Positions 26,088 to 34,821 of a DNA stretch of 64,000 bases are shown piece after piece. The notes under the pieces were generated by a model that searched no databases, was not told the DNA's origin, and saw only the letters and a list, made by a program, of their open reading frames with translations. Numbering within the stretch: the stretch's first letter is position 1; each line of letters starts with the position of its first letter. This stretch comes from Arthrobacter sp042667405 (lineage in GTDB: Bacteria > Actinomycetota > Actinomycetes > Actinomycetales > Micrococcaceae), in contig NZ_JBHVAL010000013.1 of assembly GCF_042667405.1 (NCBI RefSeq), positions 1 through 64,000 on the forward strand, read 5' to 3'. The position numbers and the translations under genes are program-made.

Positions 26088-27020
26088 TTGCTCGAAACAG
26101 ACAGGCTACTCAACGCAGTTGTTCTTGAAGCTGCCAACACCGGGACCACACTAAAGCTCAGCGACGTCACGGATTTCGCGTGGGACCACGTGGGCTTTGT
26201 TACCGGGGCTGGGACTGACCACGCAATCGAGCATGCCTTCGGTCAGGCGCCGGAAAGCCGGGAAGTCCATACGACATCACCGGCTTTGTTTGTCTTCTTC
26301 AGAGAGGACAAGATCATTAAGACCGTGCGCGTGACTACAGATGCCTTCTTTGTCGCCGACGCCCAGCGGAAGTACGACCGCACCGTACAACTTGAACCCA
26401 CGATCGGCCCTACCGGCTTCCTGAACTGGCGCGAAAACCAAGCTGATGTGGCGGCCACATCGGAGCTACGGTACCTAGGGCAACCAACGTTCAATCCCTT
26501 GTTGCCTGCAGTCCTTTGCTCCTTGGCCTGGGCCAACTCCCTGCTGGTTGGATACGCCTTTGATTTCGGTCCCGATATTCAGCGCGTTGGTCTTGCCGCG
26601 CACATTCTGTCACTGGTGGTGGCCTTCGGAGCCATCCTGGTGGTCGACTGGCTTGGCACCCTTTGGCTCTTCGGAAAAACCCCGCTGCAGGTGGCGGCCA
26701 CACTGGAGTCGGCGGCCAGACCCCTGATTTGGGGAGGACTGGCATTGCTGCTGCTATCCGGGGCATTGATCCGGCCCGATCCCGGCAGCGCGCTCACCTG
26801 GGTCAAGCTTGTGTGCATCCTTATCCTGATGCTCAATGGCGTGTTCATGCACCCCGTGCTCCGACAACTGTTCACCTTGGCCCCGGGAACGCGATATGTG
26901 GACTTGGGCAGGCGACTGAAGATCCGGCTCATGGTGACGGCGGGGATCTCACAGGCCTGCTGGTGGACTGCGGTGCTCATCGGCCTCGTCAACAGCACAC
27001 TGCGCAGATGGCCATCGTAG
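26088..27020 (+). CDS. Membrane protein of unknown function (soluble N-terminal domain plus about four TM helices)
   Basis: I do not recognise a family for this 310-aa protein. Residues 1-140 look soluble. Four hydrophobic helices follow at about 145-165, 172-195, 220-240 and 247-265, and a last one at about 285-302. The C-terminal half resembles generic CopD/DUF2269-like integral membrane proteins. The start is TTG 26088, chosen because AGAAGG lies 8 bp ahead and the frame has no better codon. Divergent placement next to an Lrp regulator suggests it is the regulator's target, perhaps in amino-acid or small-molecule transport. Confidence 0.7.
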   Translation: MLETDRLLNAVVLEAANTGTTLKLSDVTDFAWDHVGFVTGAGTDHAIEHAFGQAPESREVHTTSPALFVFFREDKIIKTVRVTTDAFFVADAQRKYDRTVQLEPTIGPTGFLNWRENQADVAATSELRYLGQPTFNPLLPAVLCSLAWANSLLVGYAFDFGPDIQRVGLAAHILSLVVAFGAILVVDWLGTLWLFGKTPLQVAATLESAARPLIWGGLALLLLSGALIRPDPGSALTWVKLVCILILMLNGVFMHPVLRQLFTLAPGTRYVDLGRRLKIRLMVTAGISQACWWTAVLIGLVNSTLRRWPS

Positions 27021-27130
27021 TGCCAGTGTTCCCCGCAGCACGTTGGGTGCGGAGAACACTGCGCACGCGGATTAACCCAGCCGGGCTACTTCACTGATGT
27101 CAGTAGTTCGCCAACCTCTGGCCCAAAAAG

Positions 27131-27160
27131 AAAACCCCGGGACCGAAGTCCCGGGGTTTT
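27131..27160. terminator. Bidirectional rho-independent terminator
   Basis: AAAACCCCGGGAC, loop CGAA and GTCCCGGGGTTTT form a perfect 13-bp stem flanked by A-rich and T-rich sequence. It ends pheST on the minus strand (followed there by CTTTTTGGGC) and can also stop transcription from the membrane protein gene. Confidence 0.92.
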
Positions 27161-27172
27161 ACAGGAAAGAAA

Positions 27173-29716
27173 CTAGCGCTGGACGGCGCCAAAGCGGTCA
27201 GCCGCCACGGCCACGGCGGCGGCGCGGGCTTCGGATGCCTCGTCAGCCGTCAGCGTCCGGTCGTTCGCACGGAAGCGCAGGCCGAAGGCCAACGACTTCT
27301 TACCGTCGTCGATGCCCGGACCAACATAGACATCGAACAACGCAACGTCCTCGAGCAGCTCCCCGGCGCCTTCCCGGAGCGCAGACAGAACCTGGTCAGC
27401 AGGCACGTCCTGCGGAACCACCAAGGCGACGTCCTGCGTTGCCACCGGGAACCCGGAGATGTGCTTGGCGACAATCACATCGGCGGCAGCTTCGAACAAC
27501 GCCTCAACGTTGACCTCGACAGCCACGGAACGGGCCGGCATGTCATGCGACGCCAGGAGCTTGGGGTGGAGTTCTCCTGCGAAACCAACCACGTCGCCAT
27601 TGCGAAGCGCGAGCTGGGCAGCACGGCCCGGGTGGAACGCCTGGTGGCTGCCTTGGCTGACAACCAGTTCGACACCAAGGACATCGGCGATCAGCCGCGC
27701 GACATCAACGGCGTCCGCCCAATCCCAGGCGCGCGGTTTGTGCGTGGCAGCAGCCGGAGAGTCATGGCCGGTGAGGACAGCGCCGATGTGCAGCGGCTGG
27801 TGAGGAACGCCGTCGTACAGTGCATCAAGAACCTCATCGCTCGGCTTCACACCCAGGGGCGGGATGGATTCCGTTCCAAGCTTCTCGCCCGGAAGGAACA
27901 CCGAACCGGCTTCATAGAGCGCCAGATCGCGGAACCCACGTGAATGGTTGCGGCGGGCGACCTCAATAAGTCCCGGCAGGATGGACGTACGGAGGTAGCC
28001 GTGTTCCTCACTGATCGGGTTGGCGAGCTTCAGAGCAGGACGCGGCGCGCCTTCCTCCGCCACGCCAAAGGTGTCGTTGGCAGCCTTGGTGACGAAAGGA
28101 TAGGACAAAACCTCAGTCAATCCGGCATCAGCCAACGCCTGCACCACGCGCCGCTTCTGCTGCTGCGTGCGGTTCAGGCCACGTCCCGGAGGAGCCACGG
28201 GCAAGGTCGCCGGAATGTTGTCATAGCCCACAAGGCGTGCGATTTCCTCGGAGAGGTCTTCCTTGGTTTCAAGGTCGTTGCGCCAGCTGGGAGCGGTCAC
28301 GCGGTATCCGGTGCCGGTCTTCTCCACCACGGCTCCCAAGTCCTCCAGGGACGTGGTGATCTGCTCCTCAGTGAAGTCGATGCCGATCCGGGCCGACGCG
28401 AAACCTGCAGGCAGCTCGATCACGACGGCGTCAGGCGCGGTCCCGACGTCGGTACCAGCCTGGTCCGCCGTTCCACCTGCGAGCTCCACCAGCAGGTCAA
28501 CCACACGCTGCGCGGCAACGTCAGCCACGTGCCAGTCAACGCCACGTTCGAAGCGCTTGGACGCCTCGGACGGAAGCTTGTGGCGGCGGCGTGAGCGGGC
28601 TATGGATACTTCATCAAAGTGGGCGGCCTCCACCAGGATGTTCGTGGTGGAATCGGACACCTCCGTGTGGGCACCGCCCATGACACCGGCAATGCCGATG
28701 GCACCGGAGTCATCCGTGATCAACAGGTCCTCGACGTCGAGCGTGCGCACCTTGTCGTCGAGGGTGGTGATCTTCTCCCCCGCTACGGCCCGGCGGACCA
28801 CGATGTCGCCCGCGAGCTTGTCGAGGTCGTAGCAGTGGTTCGGTTGGCCGAGTTCCAACATGACGTAGTTGGAGATATCCACGGGCAACGAGATACTCCG
28901 GATACCGGCCAGGCGGAGGCGGGAGGACATCCACGGCGGCGTGGGACGGGAAGCATCCACACCCCGCACGGTGCGTGCAACAAAGCGGTCGCAGCCAGGC
29001 TTGCCGTAGATGGGCGCGTCGTCGTTAAGCTTCACCCCGTAGCCACCCTGGAGGGAGGCAGGGGCGTTCACCTTCGACGCGGGGTCCACGAAGGACGTTC
29101 CTGTGGCGTGGGCGTACTCGCGGGCGACACCACGGATGGAGAACGCGTAACCACGGTCCGGCGTGACGTTGATTTCGGCCGCCTGGTCGTACAGACCCAG
29201 CAGTTCCATCGCGTCAGTGCCGATTTCCGGGTCAAGCCCGATGCGGGAAAGGACGAGGATGCCGTCGTGGTCATCACCGATGCCCAGTTCGCGGACGGAA
29301 GCGATCATTCCCGCAGACAGGTGTCCGTAGGTCTTGCGCGCGGAGATCTGGAAGTTCCCGGGCAGGACAGCACCAGGCAGGGTAACTACTACCTTGTCGC
29401 CTTCAACGAAGTTGTGGGCACCGCAAATAATGCCCTGCACACCCGAGGGGTCGATGCCCTTGCCGGTGAGGGTCTGCTCCTGTCCTTCCGGAACAACGCG
29501 GACCTGGCACCAGTTGATCGTCTTGCCGTTGGTCTGCGGTTCCTTGACCAGGCTCAGGACCTGGCCAACCACGATCGGACCCTTGAGTTCGTCGGTGGGA
29601 CGGTGAACGCCTTCCTCTTCGAACCCGACCTTGACCAGGTCCGCCATGACGTCTTCGGCCGTTGCTTCGGCCGGTACCTGCGCGAATTCACGCAGCCAGG
29701 AAAGTGGGATACGCAC
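27173..29716 (-). CDS. pheT: Phenylalanine--tRNA ligase beta subunit
   Basis: An 847-aa subunit of the alpha2-beta2 PheRS. Domains in order: the EMAP/OB-like tRNA-binding domain (about 40-165), B3/B4 editing region (about 220-400), B5 domain (about 420-490), catalytic-like core (about 500-730) and the C-terminal FDX-ACB anticodon-binding domain (about 755-847). It starts at GTG 29716, with only two bases after the pheS stop, so translation is coupled. Full length for the family. Confidence 0.97.
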   Translation of the reverse strand: MRIPLSWLREFAQVPAEATAEDVMADLVKVGFEEEGVHRPTDELKGPIVVGQVLSLVKEPQTNGKTINWCQVRVVPEGQEQTLTGKGIDPSGVQGIICGAHNFVEGDKVVVTLPGAVLPGNFQISARKTYGHLSAGMIASVRELGIGDDHDGILVLSRIGLDPEIGTDAMELLGLYDQAAEINVTPDRGYAFSIRGVAREYAHATGTSFVDPASKVNAPASLQGGYGVKLNDDAPIYGKPGCDRFVARTVRGVDASRPTPPWMSSRLRLAGIRSISLPVDISNYVMLELGQPNHCYDLDKLAGDIVVRRAVAGEKITTLDDKVRTLDVEDLLITDDSGAIGIAGVMGGAHTEVSDSTTNILVEAAHFDEVSIARSRRRHKLPSEASKRFERGVDWHVADVAAQRVVDLLVELAGGTADQAGTDVGTAPDAVVIELPAGFASARIGIDFTEEQITTSLEDLGAVVEKTGTGYRVTAPSWRNDLETKEDLSEEIARLVGYDNIPATLPVAPPGRGLNRTQQQKRRVVQALADAGLTEVLSYPFVTKAANDTFGVAEEGAPRPALKLANPISEEHGYLRTSILPGLIEVARRNHSRGFRDLALYEAGSVFLPGEKLGTESIPPLGVKPSDEVLDALYDGVPHQPLHIGAVLTGHDSPAAATHKPRAWDWADAVDVARLIADVLGVELVVSQGSHQAFHPGRAAQLALRNGDVVGFAGELHPKLLASHDMPARSVAVEVNVEALFEAAADVIVAKHISGFPVATQDVALVVPQDVPADQVLSALREGAGELLEDVALFDVYVGPGIDDGKKSLAFGLRFRANDRTLTADEASEARAAAVAVAADRFGAVQR

Positions 29717-29718
29717 TG

Positions 29719-30780
29719 TTAGATCTCCATCCCGAAGTGCTCGCTGAAACGTACATCGCCTTCGATCATGTCGCGCATGTCGCCAACTTCGTTGCGGAAC
29801 ATGAGCGTGCGCTCAATGCCCATGCCGAAGGCAAATCCTGAATAGACGTCCGGGTCAATGCCTGCTGCCCGGAGGACGTTGGGGTTGACCATGCCGCAGC
29901 CACCCCACTCGATCCACCGCGGGCCACCCTTGGCACCGGGGTGCCAGATGTCCAGCTCCGCAGAGGGCTCCGTGAACGGGAAGTAGTTGGGACGCAGGCG
30001 GATGGACGCTTCATCGCCGAACATCTGGCGCGCGAAATGCTCCAACGTGCCCCGCAGGTCCGCCATGCTGAGGTTCTTGTCGATGGCCAGGCCCTCGAAC
30101 TGGTGGAAGACGGGCGTGTGTGTAGCATCCAGCTCGTCTGTGCGGAACACCTTGCCCGGGCACAGCACGTAGATGGGCACCTCGCGCTCCAGCATCGACC
30201 GGACCTGCACCGGGGAGGTGTGGGTGCGCATGAGCAGGTGGGCCTCAGGGGGCTCCACGAAGAACGTGTCCTGCATTTCGCGTGCCGGGTGGTCCGGCTT
30301 GAAGTTCAACGCATCGAAGTTGAACCACTCGGATTCGACCTCCGGGCCTTCGGCAATTTCCCAGCCCATGCCCACGAAGATGTCCGACACCCGGTCCTGC
30401 AAGGTGGACAGCGGGTGGCGCGCACCAGCACGACGCCGACGCGGTGCCGCCGTGACGTCGACCGTTTCCTCGATCAGGATGCGGGCGTCATTCTCTGCTT
30501 CAAGAACCTGGGTCCTTGCGGCGAGCGCCTGGTTGACCCGGCCGCGCGAGGAGCCCATGAGCTTACCGGCTGCCGCCTTGTGCTCCTTGGCCAGGCCGCC
30601 GATTTCGCGGTTGGCCAGGCTCAGTGGCGACTTCTCGCCCGTGTGGGCGAGGCGGACAGCCTTGAGTTCATCAAGGGAGGAAGCTGCCCCAATAGCGGCG
30701 ATGGCGTCCTCGACGGCGGCGTTGATGGCGTCCTCATCCAGCGGATTCGGGATGGCGGCGCCTGGCAAAGTGTCAGTCAT
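29719..30780 (-). CDS. pheS: Phenylalanine--tRNA ligase alpha subunit
   Basis: The 353-aa catalytic subunit of PheRS. An N-terminal coiled coil (about 15-95) binds tRNA, and the class II core follows with motif 2-like LLMRTHTSPVQ and the motif 3 region FAFGMGIERTLM near the C-terminus. ATG 30780 starts at the usual N-terminus. First gene of the pheST operon. Confidence 0.97.
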   Translation of the reverse strand: MTDTLPGAAIPNPLDEDAINAAVEDAIAAIGAASSLDELKAVRLAHTGEKSPLSLANREIGGLAKEHKAAAGKLMGSSRGRVNQALAARTQVLEAENDARILIEETVDVTAAPRRRRAGARHPLSTLQDRVSDIFVGMGWEIAEGPEVESEWFNFDALNFKPDHPAREMQDTFFVEPPEAHLLMRTHTSPVQVRSMLEREVPIYVLCPGKVFRTDELDATHTPVFHQFEGLAIDKNLSMADLRGTLEHFARQMFGDEASIRLRPNYFPFTEPSAELDIWHPGAKGGPRWIEWGGCGMVNPNVLRAAGIDPDVYSGFAFGMGIERTLMFRNEVGDMRDMIEGDVRFSEHFGMEI

Positions 30781-30836
30781 CTACTGTTCTTAGCTACGAG
30801 TTGGGAGCGGCCGGCAAGGCAGGCCTGCAAAACGAA

Positions 30837-30872
30837 AGGGCAGTGCTCACCGCGGACGGCGGGCACTACCCT
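30837..30872 (-). terminator. Terminator of the LppM-like gene
   Basis: AGGGTAGTGC and GCACTGCCCT pair with one mismatch, and inner CCGC/GCGG bases extend the hairpin. On the minus strand TTTCGTTTTGC follows. The rest of 30781-30948 shows no gene. Confidence 0.6.
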
Positions 30873-30948
30873 TCAGTCTAGTTGAAGCGCACCGGCGTGG
30901 TTTAACCGCCGAAAGTCAAGAGTTCGACGGCGGCACCCGCCTGCGTTC

Positions 30949-31800
30949 CTAGGCTCCCGAAGCGGGCGGCGCGGTGGGCGGCGGAGGTACGTGGCCGTCG
31001 TCGTGCGCGCCGCGTGCCTGGGGCGCCGACTGCGCATCGGGCCGGTAGCCCTGGCCTGCCCAGTCCTGCTGGGGCTGGCCGTTCCAGACCTGGCCGTCCG
31101 GCGCGGCGCCTGCGAGCGCCGGCGACTTGCGGGCGGAGTTCCTCCGCAACAGCACGAAGAGCAGGACCAAGGCCGCGGCGACCACCAAAACAGCCACCAG
31201 GGTCCAGATGATCCACATGGGAATGCCAGGGTTGGCCTCGGCTTTCACCTGCACCGCTGTTTCGTTGATGGACAGCATGTCGAAGGTTGCCGTATTGCCG
31301 TCAACAACGGCGCCCTTGGCTTCCACGATCTTCCCGGGGAAGGTGAACTTGACGGAGGCTTCGTCGAACATGGACTTGGCCATGCTGGAGGCCTGGGGAT
31401 CACTGGCGTCAGCGCCCGTGACACTGCCCATGGACATGACGTAGAAGTCGCCCTCCCTTTTCAAGTCGAAAGGGTTCTCTGAGCTGGACGACTCGGACAG
31501 CTTGGCCGGGTCGAGGTTCACCGCGGTGATTCGCTTGCCCTTGTACTTGTCGTCCTCGTAGTCCACCACGGTGGCACCCTCAGGAATATCCATCTCCTGG
31601 CTGCCGCTGCCGTTGGACTTCATGAATTCGTCGAAGGACTTGTCGCCGAGAACGGACTTCTGGATCGCGTAGACGACCTCGTAGTCGACACTTTTTTCGT
31701 TGTTGACCTTCACTGCCATGTTGAGCTTGACGCATCCGGTCAAGGCCACCATCACGGCTATCAGCACACCGATTACGCCCACGGCGCGTTTGACGTTCAT
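30949..31800 (-). CDS. LppM-like lipoprotein (DUF3153 family) with C-terminal TM helix
   Basis: A 283-aa envelope protein. Signal peptide with lipobox ending LTGC, lipidated Cys23; an extracytoplasmic domain (about 25-200) similar to mycobacterial LppM; a TM helix (about 205-230); and a cytoplasmic Gln/Ala/Pro-rich tail of about 50 residues. The frame extends 26 codons upstream, but ATG 31800 starts the signal peptide and has GGGGGA plus AAAGAAG in front. Molecular function of the family is not established. Confidence 0.82.
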   Translation of the reverse strand: MNVKRAVGVIGVLIAVMVALTGCVKLNMAVKVNNEKSVDYEVVYAIQKSVLGDKSFDEFMKSNGSGSQEMDIPEGATVVDYEDDKYKGKRITAVNLDPAKLSESSSSENPFDLKREGDFYVMSMGSVTGADASDPQASSMAKSMFDEASVKFTFPGKIVEAKGAVVDGNTATFDMLSINETAVQVKAEANPGIPMWIIWTLVAVLVVAAALVLLFVLLRRNSARKSPALAGAAPDGQVWNGQPQQDWAGQGYRPDAQSAPQARGAHDDGHVPPPPTAPPASGA

Positions 31801-31900
31801 TTCTTCTTTCCCCCATTCATCCCCATGCACGAGTGAGTGCTGGATCAGCGTATCCCCGCCTGCCGGCCACCGCCACACGCAACGGGACTAGCATGGCTTC

Positions 31901-32347
31901 ATGACTCCCGGTCAACGCCTTCGGCAGTTCGCCAACGTGCTGAATCTGTCCACGCCCTTGGGTATTGCGGTGGCCTTTGCGTCCCGCTCCACGCTATCGA
32001 AGGGACCGCGGGGCCTCCTGATAGCGGCCGGATACAGCTGGAAGCTTCCTTTCGCCGGCGCTTTTACCGTGGGTAACGTCATCCTGTACCGGGCACCGCA
32101 CGGCGCTGCGGGAAGCGACCCAGTGCTCCTGGGCCACGAAGAACGCCACAGCACCCAGTACGCGTACTGCCTCGGCTTGCCCTTCTTTGCCCTCTATGGA
32201 GCGGCGGCGTGCTGGTCCATGGTTCGCACCGGGAATCCTGGAAAGGCGAACTTCTTCGAGCGCCAGGCCGGACTGGAGGCAGGCGGGTACGTGGAGTCAC
32301 CCAACTGCGGGCAGCATCGGCACACCGACGATCGAATCGAGGCTTAG
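31901..32347 (+). CDS. Conserved small membrane-type protein with HExxH-like motif
   Basis: A 148-aa protein with no function I can name. It has a hydrophobic segment at about 17-30 and another at 92-108. Between them is HEERHSTQYA (79-88), an HExxH-type motif, with Glu120 in the FFERQAG segment as a possible third ligand. Proteins of this look recur in Arthrobacter-type genomes. A minimal membrane metallopeptidase is possible but unproven. Two bases separate it from the SIMPL gene, so the two are an operon. It is divergent from the LppM-like gene. Confidence 0.7.
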   Translation: MTPGQRLRQFANVLNLSTPLGIAVAFASRSTLSKGPRGLLIAAGYSWKLPFAGAFTVGNVILYRAPHGAAGSDPVLLGHEERHSTQYAYCLGLPFFALYGAAACWSMVRTGNPGKANFFERQAGLEAGGYVESPNCGQHRHTDDRIEA

Positions 32348-32349
32348 GC

Positions 32350-32979
32350 ATGGAACGAACCATCACAGTAACGGGGACCGGAACCGCGACGGCGGTACCG
32401 GACCAGGTGACATTGACTCTCGGCGTCGAGACCCGCCGGGAGACCGCAGCGAAAGCATATGACGACGCCGGCAGGTCGGCGGCCGCCGTCGCGTCCGCTT
32501 TGCGCGCTGCGGGGGTCACAGACGCCGAACTGCGAACGACCGGATTGAACCTGCGCGCCGACCTCGTGTGGGTAGAAGGGCAGGGCCAGAAGGTGACGGC
32601 CTATGTGGCTTCCACGACCCTGCACGTGGGGATACGGTCGCACGGCGAGGCGCCCGCCGCCATCGCTGCGGCGGTCGCCGCCGGCGGTGACGACATCCGG
32701 ATCAATGGCTTGGAGCAGGGCCTGGCGGACCCAGCAGCTGTCACAGCACAGGCGCAGGAAGCGGCATGGAGGGACGCCCTGGCCCGCGCCGAACAGTACG
32801 CTGGCCTTGCCTCTGCCCGGCTTGGTTCCGTGCTCTCCATCTCCCAGCAGCCGGTTCAAGGCGCCCCCATTCCCTTGGGTGGAATGGTCCGCGCCTCCTT
32901 CGCCGCTGAGGCGCTGCCGGTCGAGGCGGGTGAGTCTGCCGTCTCGGCCAGTGTCACCGTGCAATGGGAATTGATCTAA
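32350..32979 (+). CDS. SIMPL domain-containing protein
   Basis: A 209-aa protein of the SIMPL (DUF541) family: it begins with the characteristic ITVTGTGTATAVPDQVTL (5-22) and keeps the tandem BON-like layout to the C-terminal VTVQWEL strand. Unlike many members it shows no signal peptide, so a cytoplasmic form is likely. Function in the family is poorly defined, with links to envelope stress. Its stop codon overlaps the stop of the convergent pcp gene. Confidence 0.85.
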   Translation: MERTITVTGTGTATAVPDQVTLTLGVETRRETAAKAYDDAGRSAAAVASALRAAGVTDAELRTTGLNLRADLVWVEGQGQKVTAYVASTTLHVGIRSHGEAPAAIAAAVAAGGDDIRINGLEQGLADPAAVTAQAQEAAWRDALARAEQYAGLASARLGSVLSISQQPVQGAPIPLGGMVRASFAAEALPVEAGESAVSASVTVQWELI

Positions 32980-33617
32980 TGGATTGCTCCTGCACCCAGC
33001 TTGGAATCCTGCTGAGTGCTTAGCGCGGTCCGAACCACCACCGCTATCCCCTGGGCGGTCAGTTCCAGCGGCATTGACGGGGCCGTCCCACCAGGAGGCA
33101 CTTGCTCCGGCAAATAGGGGACGTGGATGAAGCCGCCCCGAACACCGGACCGGTTCGCCAAAGAATGCATCAGACCATAGAAGAGATGGTTGCAGACGTA
33201 GGTACCGGCCGTCTGGGAGATCTCACCCCTGATACCGGCAATCTGGAGATTCCTGAGCGCGGCCTTGATGGGCAGGCTGGAGAAGTACGCGGCGGGCGCC
33301 CCGGGAACGACTTCCTCGTCGATGGGCCGCTGGCCTTTGTTATCCGGAATCCTTGCGTCATCGCAGTTGATGGCCACGCGTTCAAGCGATATCCGGTCCC
33401 GGCCACCTGCCAGGCCCACGGACACCACAACGTCCGGGTTGAAACGGGATACGGCGTCATTGAGAACCATCACCGACTCGCCAAAAACGCAGGGCAGCTC
33501 CAGGGCTTCAACGGCGAGCCCCTCAGCCCGTAGCGACTGCCGGGCACGCTGGACAGCAAGCCAGGAGGGATTGACGGTTTCCTGGCCGAACGGTTCGAAG
33601 CCCGTAAGCAGAATCAT
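32976..33617 (-). CDS. pcp: Pyroglutamyl-peptidase I (pyrrolidone-carboxylate peptidase)
   Basis: A 213-aa cysteine peptidase (C15) that removes N-terminal pyroglutamate. Catalytic residues are visible: Glu79 in SLERVAIN, Cys142 in TYVCNHLFYG and His165 in FIHVPYLP. It opens with the family start ILLTGFEPFG. The frame stays open over 100 codons upstream into the next gene's region; ATG 33617 is chosen because the protein homology begins there. Stop codons of pcp and the convergent SIMPL gene share two bases. Confidence 0.94.
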   Translation of the reverse strand: MILLTGFEPFGQETVNPSWLAVQRARQSLRAEGLAVEALELPCVFGESVMVLNDAVSRFNPDVVVSVGLAGGRDRISLERVAINCDDARIPDNKGQRPIDEEVVPGAPAAYFSSLPIKAALRNLQIAGIRGEISQTAGTYVCNHLFYGLMHSLANRSGVRGGFIHVPYLPEQVPPGGTAPSMPLELTAQGIAVVVRTALSTQQDSKLGAGAIH

Positions 33618-33683
33618 GGGCCAACCATAGCAACGCCTGATCCCCAATCTTGCGGCACCGGATTCGAAGGCCTTGACATTGAT

Positions 33684-33699
33684 TCGAACATACATTCGA
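33684..33699. promoter_or_regulatory. LexA (SOS) box upstream of the radical SAM gene
   Basis: TCGAACATACATTCGA matches the actinobacterial LexA site TCGAAC-N4-GTTCGA at all but one base. It sits between a consensus -35 TTGACA (33673-33678) and a -10-like TCGAAT (33696-33701), which would start transcription at or next to the ATG. The M. tuberculosis orthologue Rv2578c is a known LexA-regulated gene, which supports the call. Confidence 0.85.
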
Positions 33700-33708
33700 A
33701 TAGAGTCC

Positions 33709-34803
33709 ATGAGATGGGACGCACAAGCACTTTCACCGATGCGTGAACCGGCTCCGGAAACAGCCGGCAGTCCGGCTCCAAGCCCTGCCCCGGCAATGGA
33801 TGCCTTGCTGCCCTTGGCCGGGCTTGTGCGTTCCGTCTCTACACCCGAATTCTCCGGAGTCACCTTCCATGAGGTCACCGCAAAGTCAGTGCTCAACAAG
33901 GTGCCTTCGGGTTCCAATATGCCGTTCGAGTGGACGGTCAACCCCTACCGCGGGTGCAGCCATGCCTGCGTCTACTGCTTCGCACGCAAGACCCACACGT
34001 ATTTGGAATTCGATGCCGGCCGCGACTTCGACTCCCAGGTGGTCGTCAAGATCAACGCAGCCGAGGTACTCCGGAAAGAACTGGCCAAGCCTTCCTGGGG
34101 ACGCCACCAAGTAGCCCTGGGCACCAACACGGACCCTTATCAAAGGGCCGAAGGCCGTTATGCCTTGATGCCAGGCATAATCCGGGCCCTTGCCGATTCG
34201 GGCACACCGTTCTCCATCCTGACCAAAGGCACGCTGTTGGCCAGGGACATCCCCCTGCTGAAGCACGCAGCCACCCTGGTTCCCGTGGACCTAGGCATTT
34301 CATTGGCAATGACCAACCAGGACCTCGCGGCCCTCATCGAGCCGGGAACTCCCTCCCCCAAGGCCCGATTGAAGCTCATTGCCCGCCTCCGGGATGCAGG
34401 CCTGGGCTGCGGCGTCATGGCCATGCCCATCCTGCCGTGGCTCACTGATTCCGACGAAGCCCTCGATTCCCTGTTCTCCGAATTGGCCCGGTCCGGAGCC
34501 ACGGGTGTCTCCGCCGGCGCCCTCTACCTCAAGCCTGGCACCCGCGAGTGGTACATGAAGTGGCTTGCTGCCGAACACCCCGGGCTGGTGGGCAGGTACC
34601 GGCGGCTCTACGGGAACGGCTCATACGCCTCCAAGGAGTACCGCGCATGGTTGTCTGGACGGACCAACCACTTCAAGGCCAAATACGGTTTCACCGGGAG
34701 CTCCGGATTCAGCCACCGCAACGCGCGGTATACAGCGGCACAGGCACCCTCGCCGGCCGGAACAGCAGCCGCTCCCCTGCCGGGACAACAGTCACTGTTC
34801 TAA
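33709..34803 (+). CDS. Rv2578c-family radical SAM protein
   Basis: A 364-aa radical SAM enzyme with the iron-sulfur cluster motif at Cys83, Cys87 and Cys90 (GCSHACVYCFARKT). The opening MRWD, the PFEWTVNPYRGC segment and the C-terminal FKAKYGF region are typical of the Rv2578c/spore photoproduct lyase-like group. Substrate unknown; the SOS box before it suggests a DNA-damage role. The earlier in-frame codon at 33673 lies inside the promoter, so ATG 33709 is preferred. The tail is an Ala/Pro-rich extension. Confidence 0.88.
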   Translation: MRWDAQALSPMREPAPETAGSPAPSPAPAMDALLPLAGLVRSVSTPEFSGVTFHEVTAKSVLNKVPSGSNMPFEWTVNPYRGCSHACVYCFARKTHTYLEFDAGRDFDSQVVVKINAAEVLRKELAKPSWGRHQVALGTNTDPYQRAEGRYALMPGIIRALADSGTPFSILTKGTLLARDIPLLKHAATLVPVDLGISLAMTNQDLAALIEPGTPSPKARLKLIARLRDAGLGCGVMAMPILPWLTDSDEALDSLFSELARSGATGVSAGALYLKPGTREWYMKWLAAEHPGLVGRYRRLYGNGSYASKEYRAWLSGRTNHFKAKYGFTGSSGFSHRNARYTAAQAPSPAGTAAAPLPGQQSLF

Positions 34804-34821
34804 ACTTCGCTTGCTCGCCAC

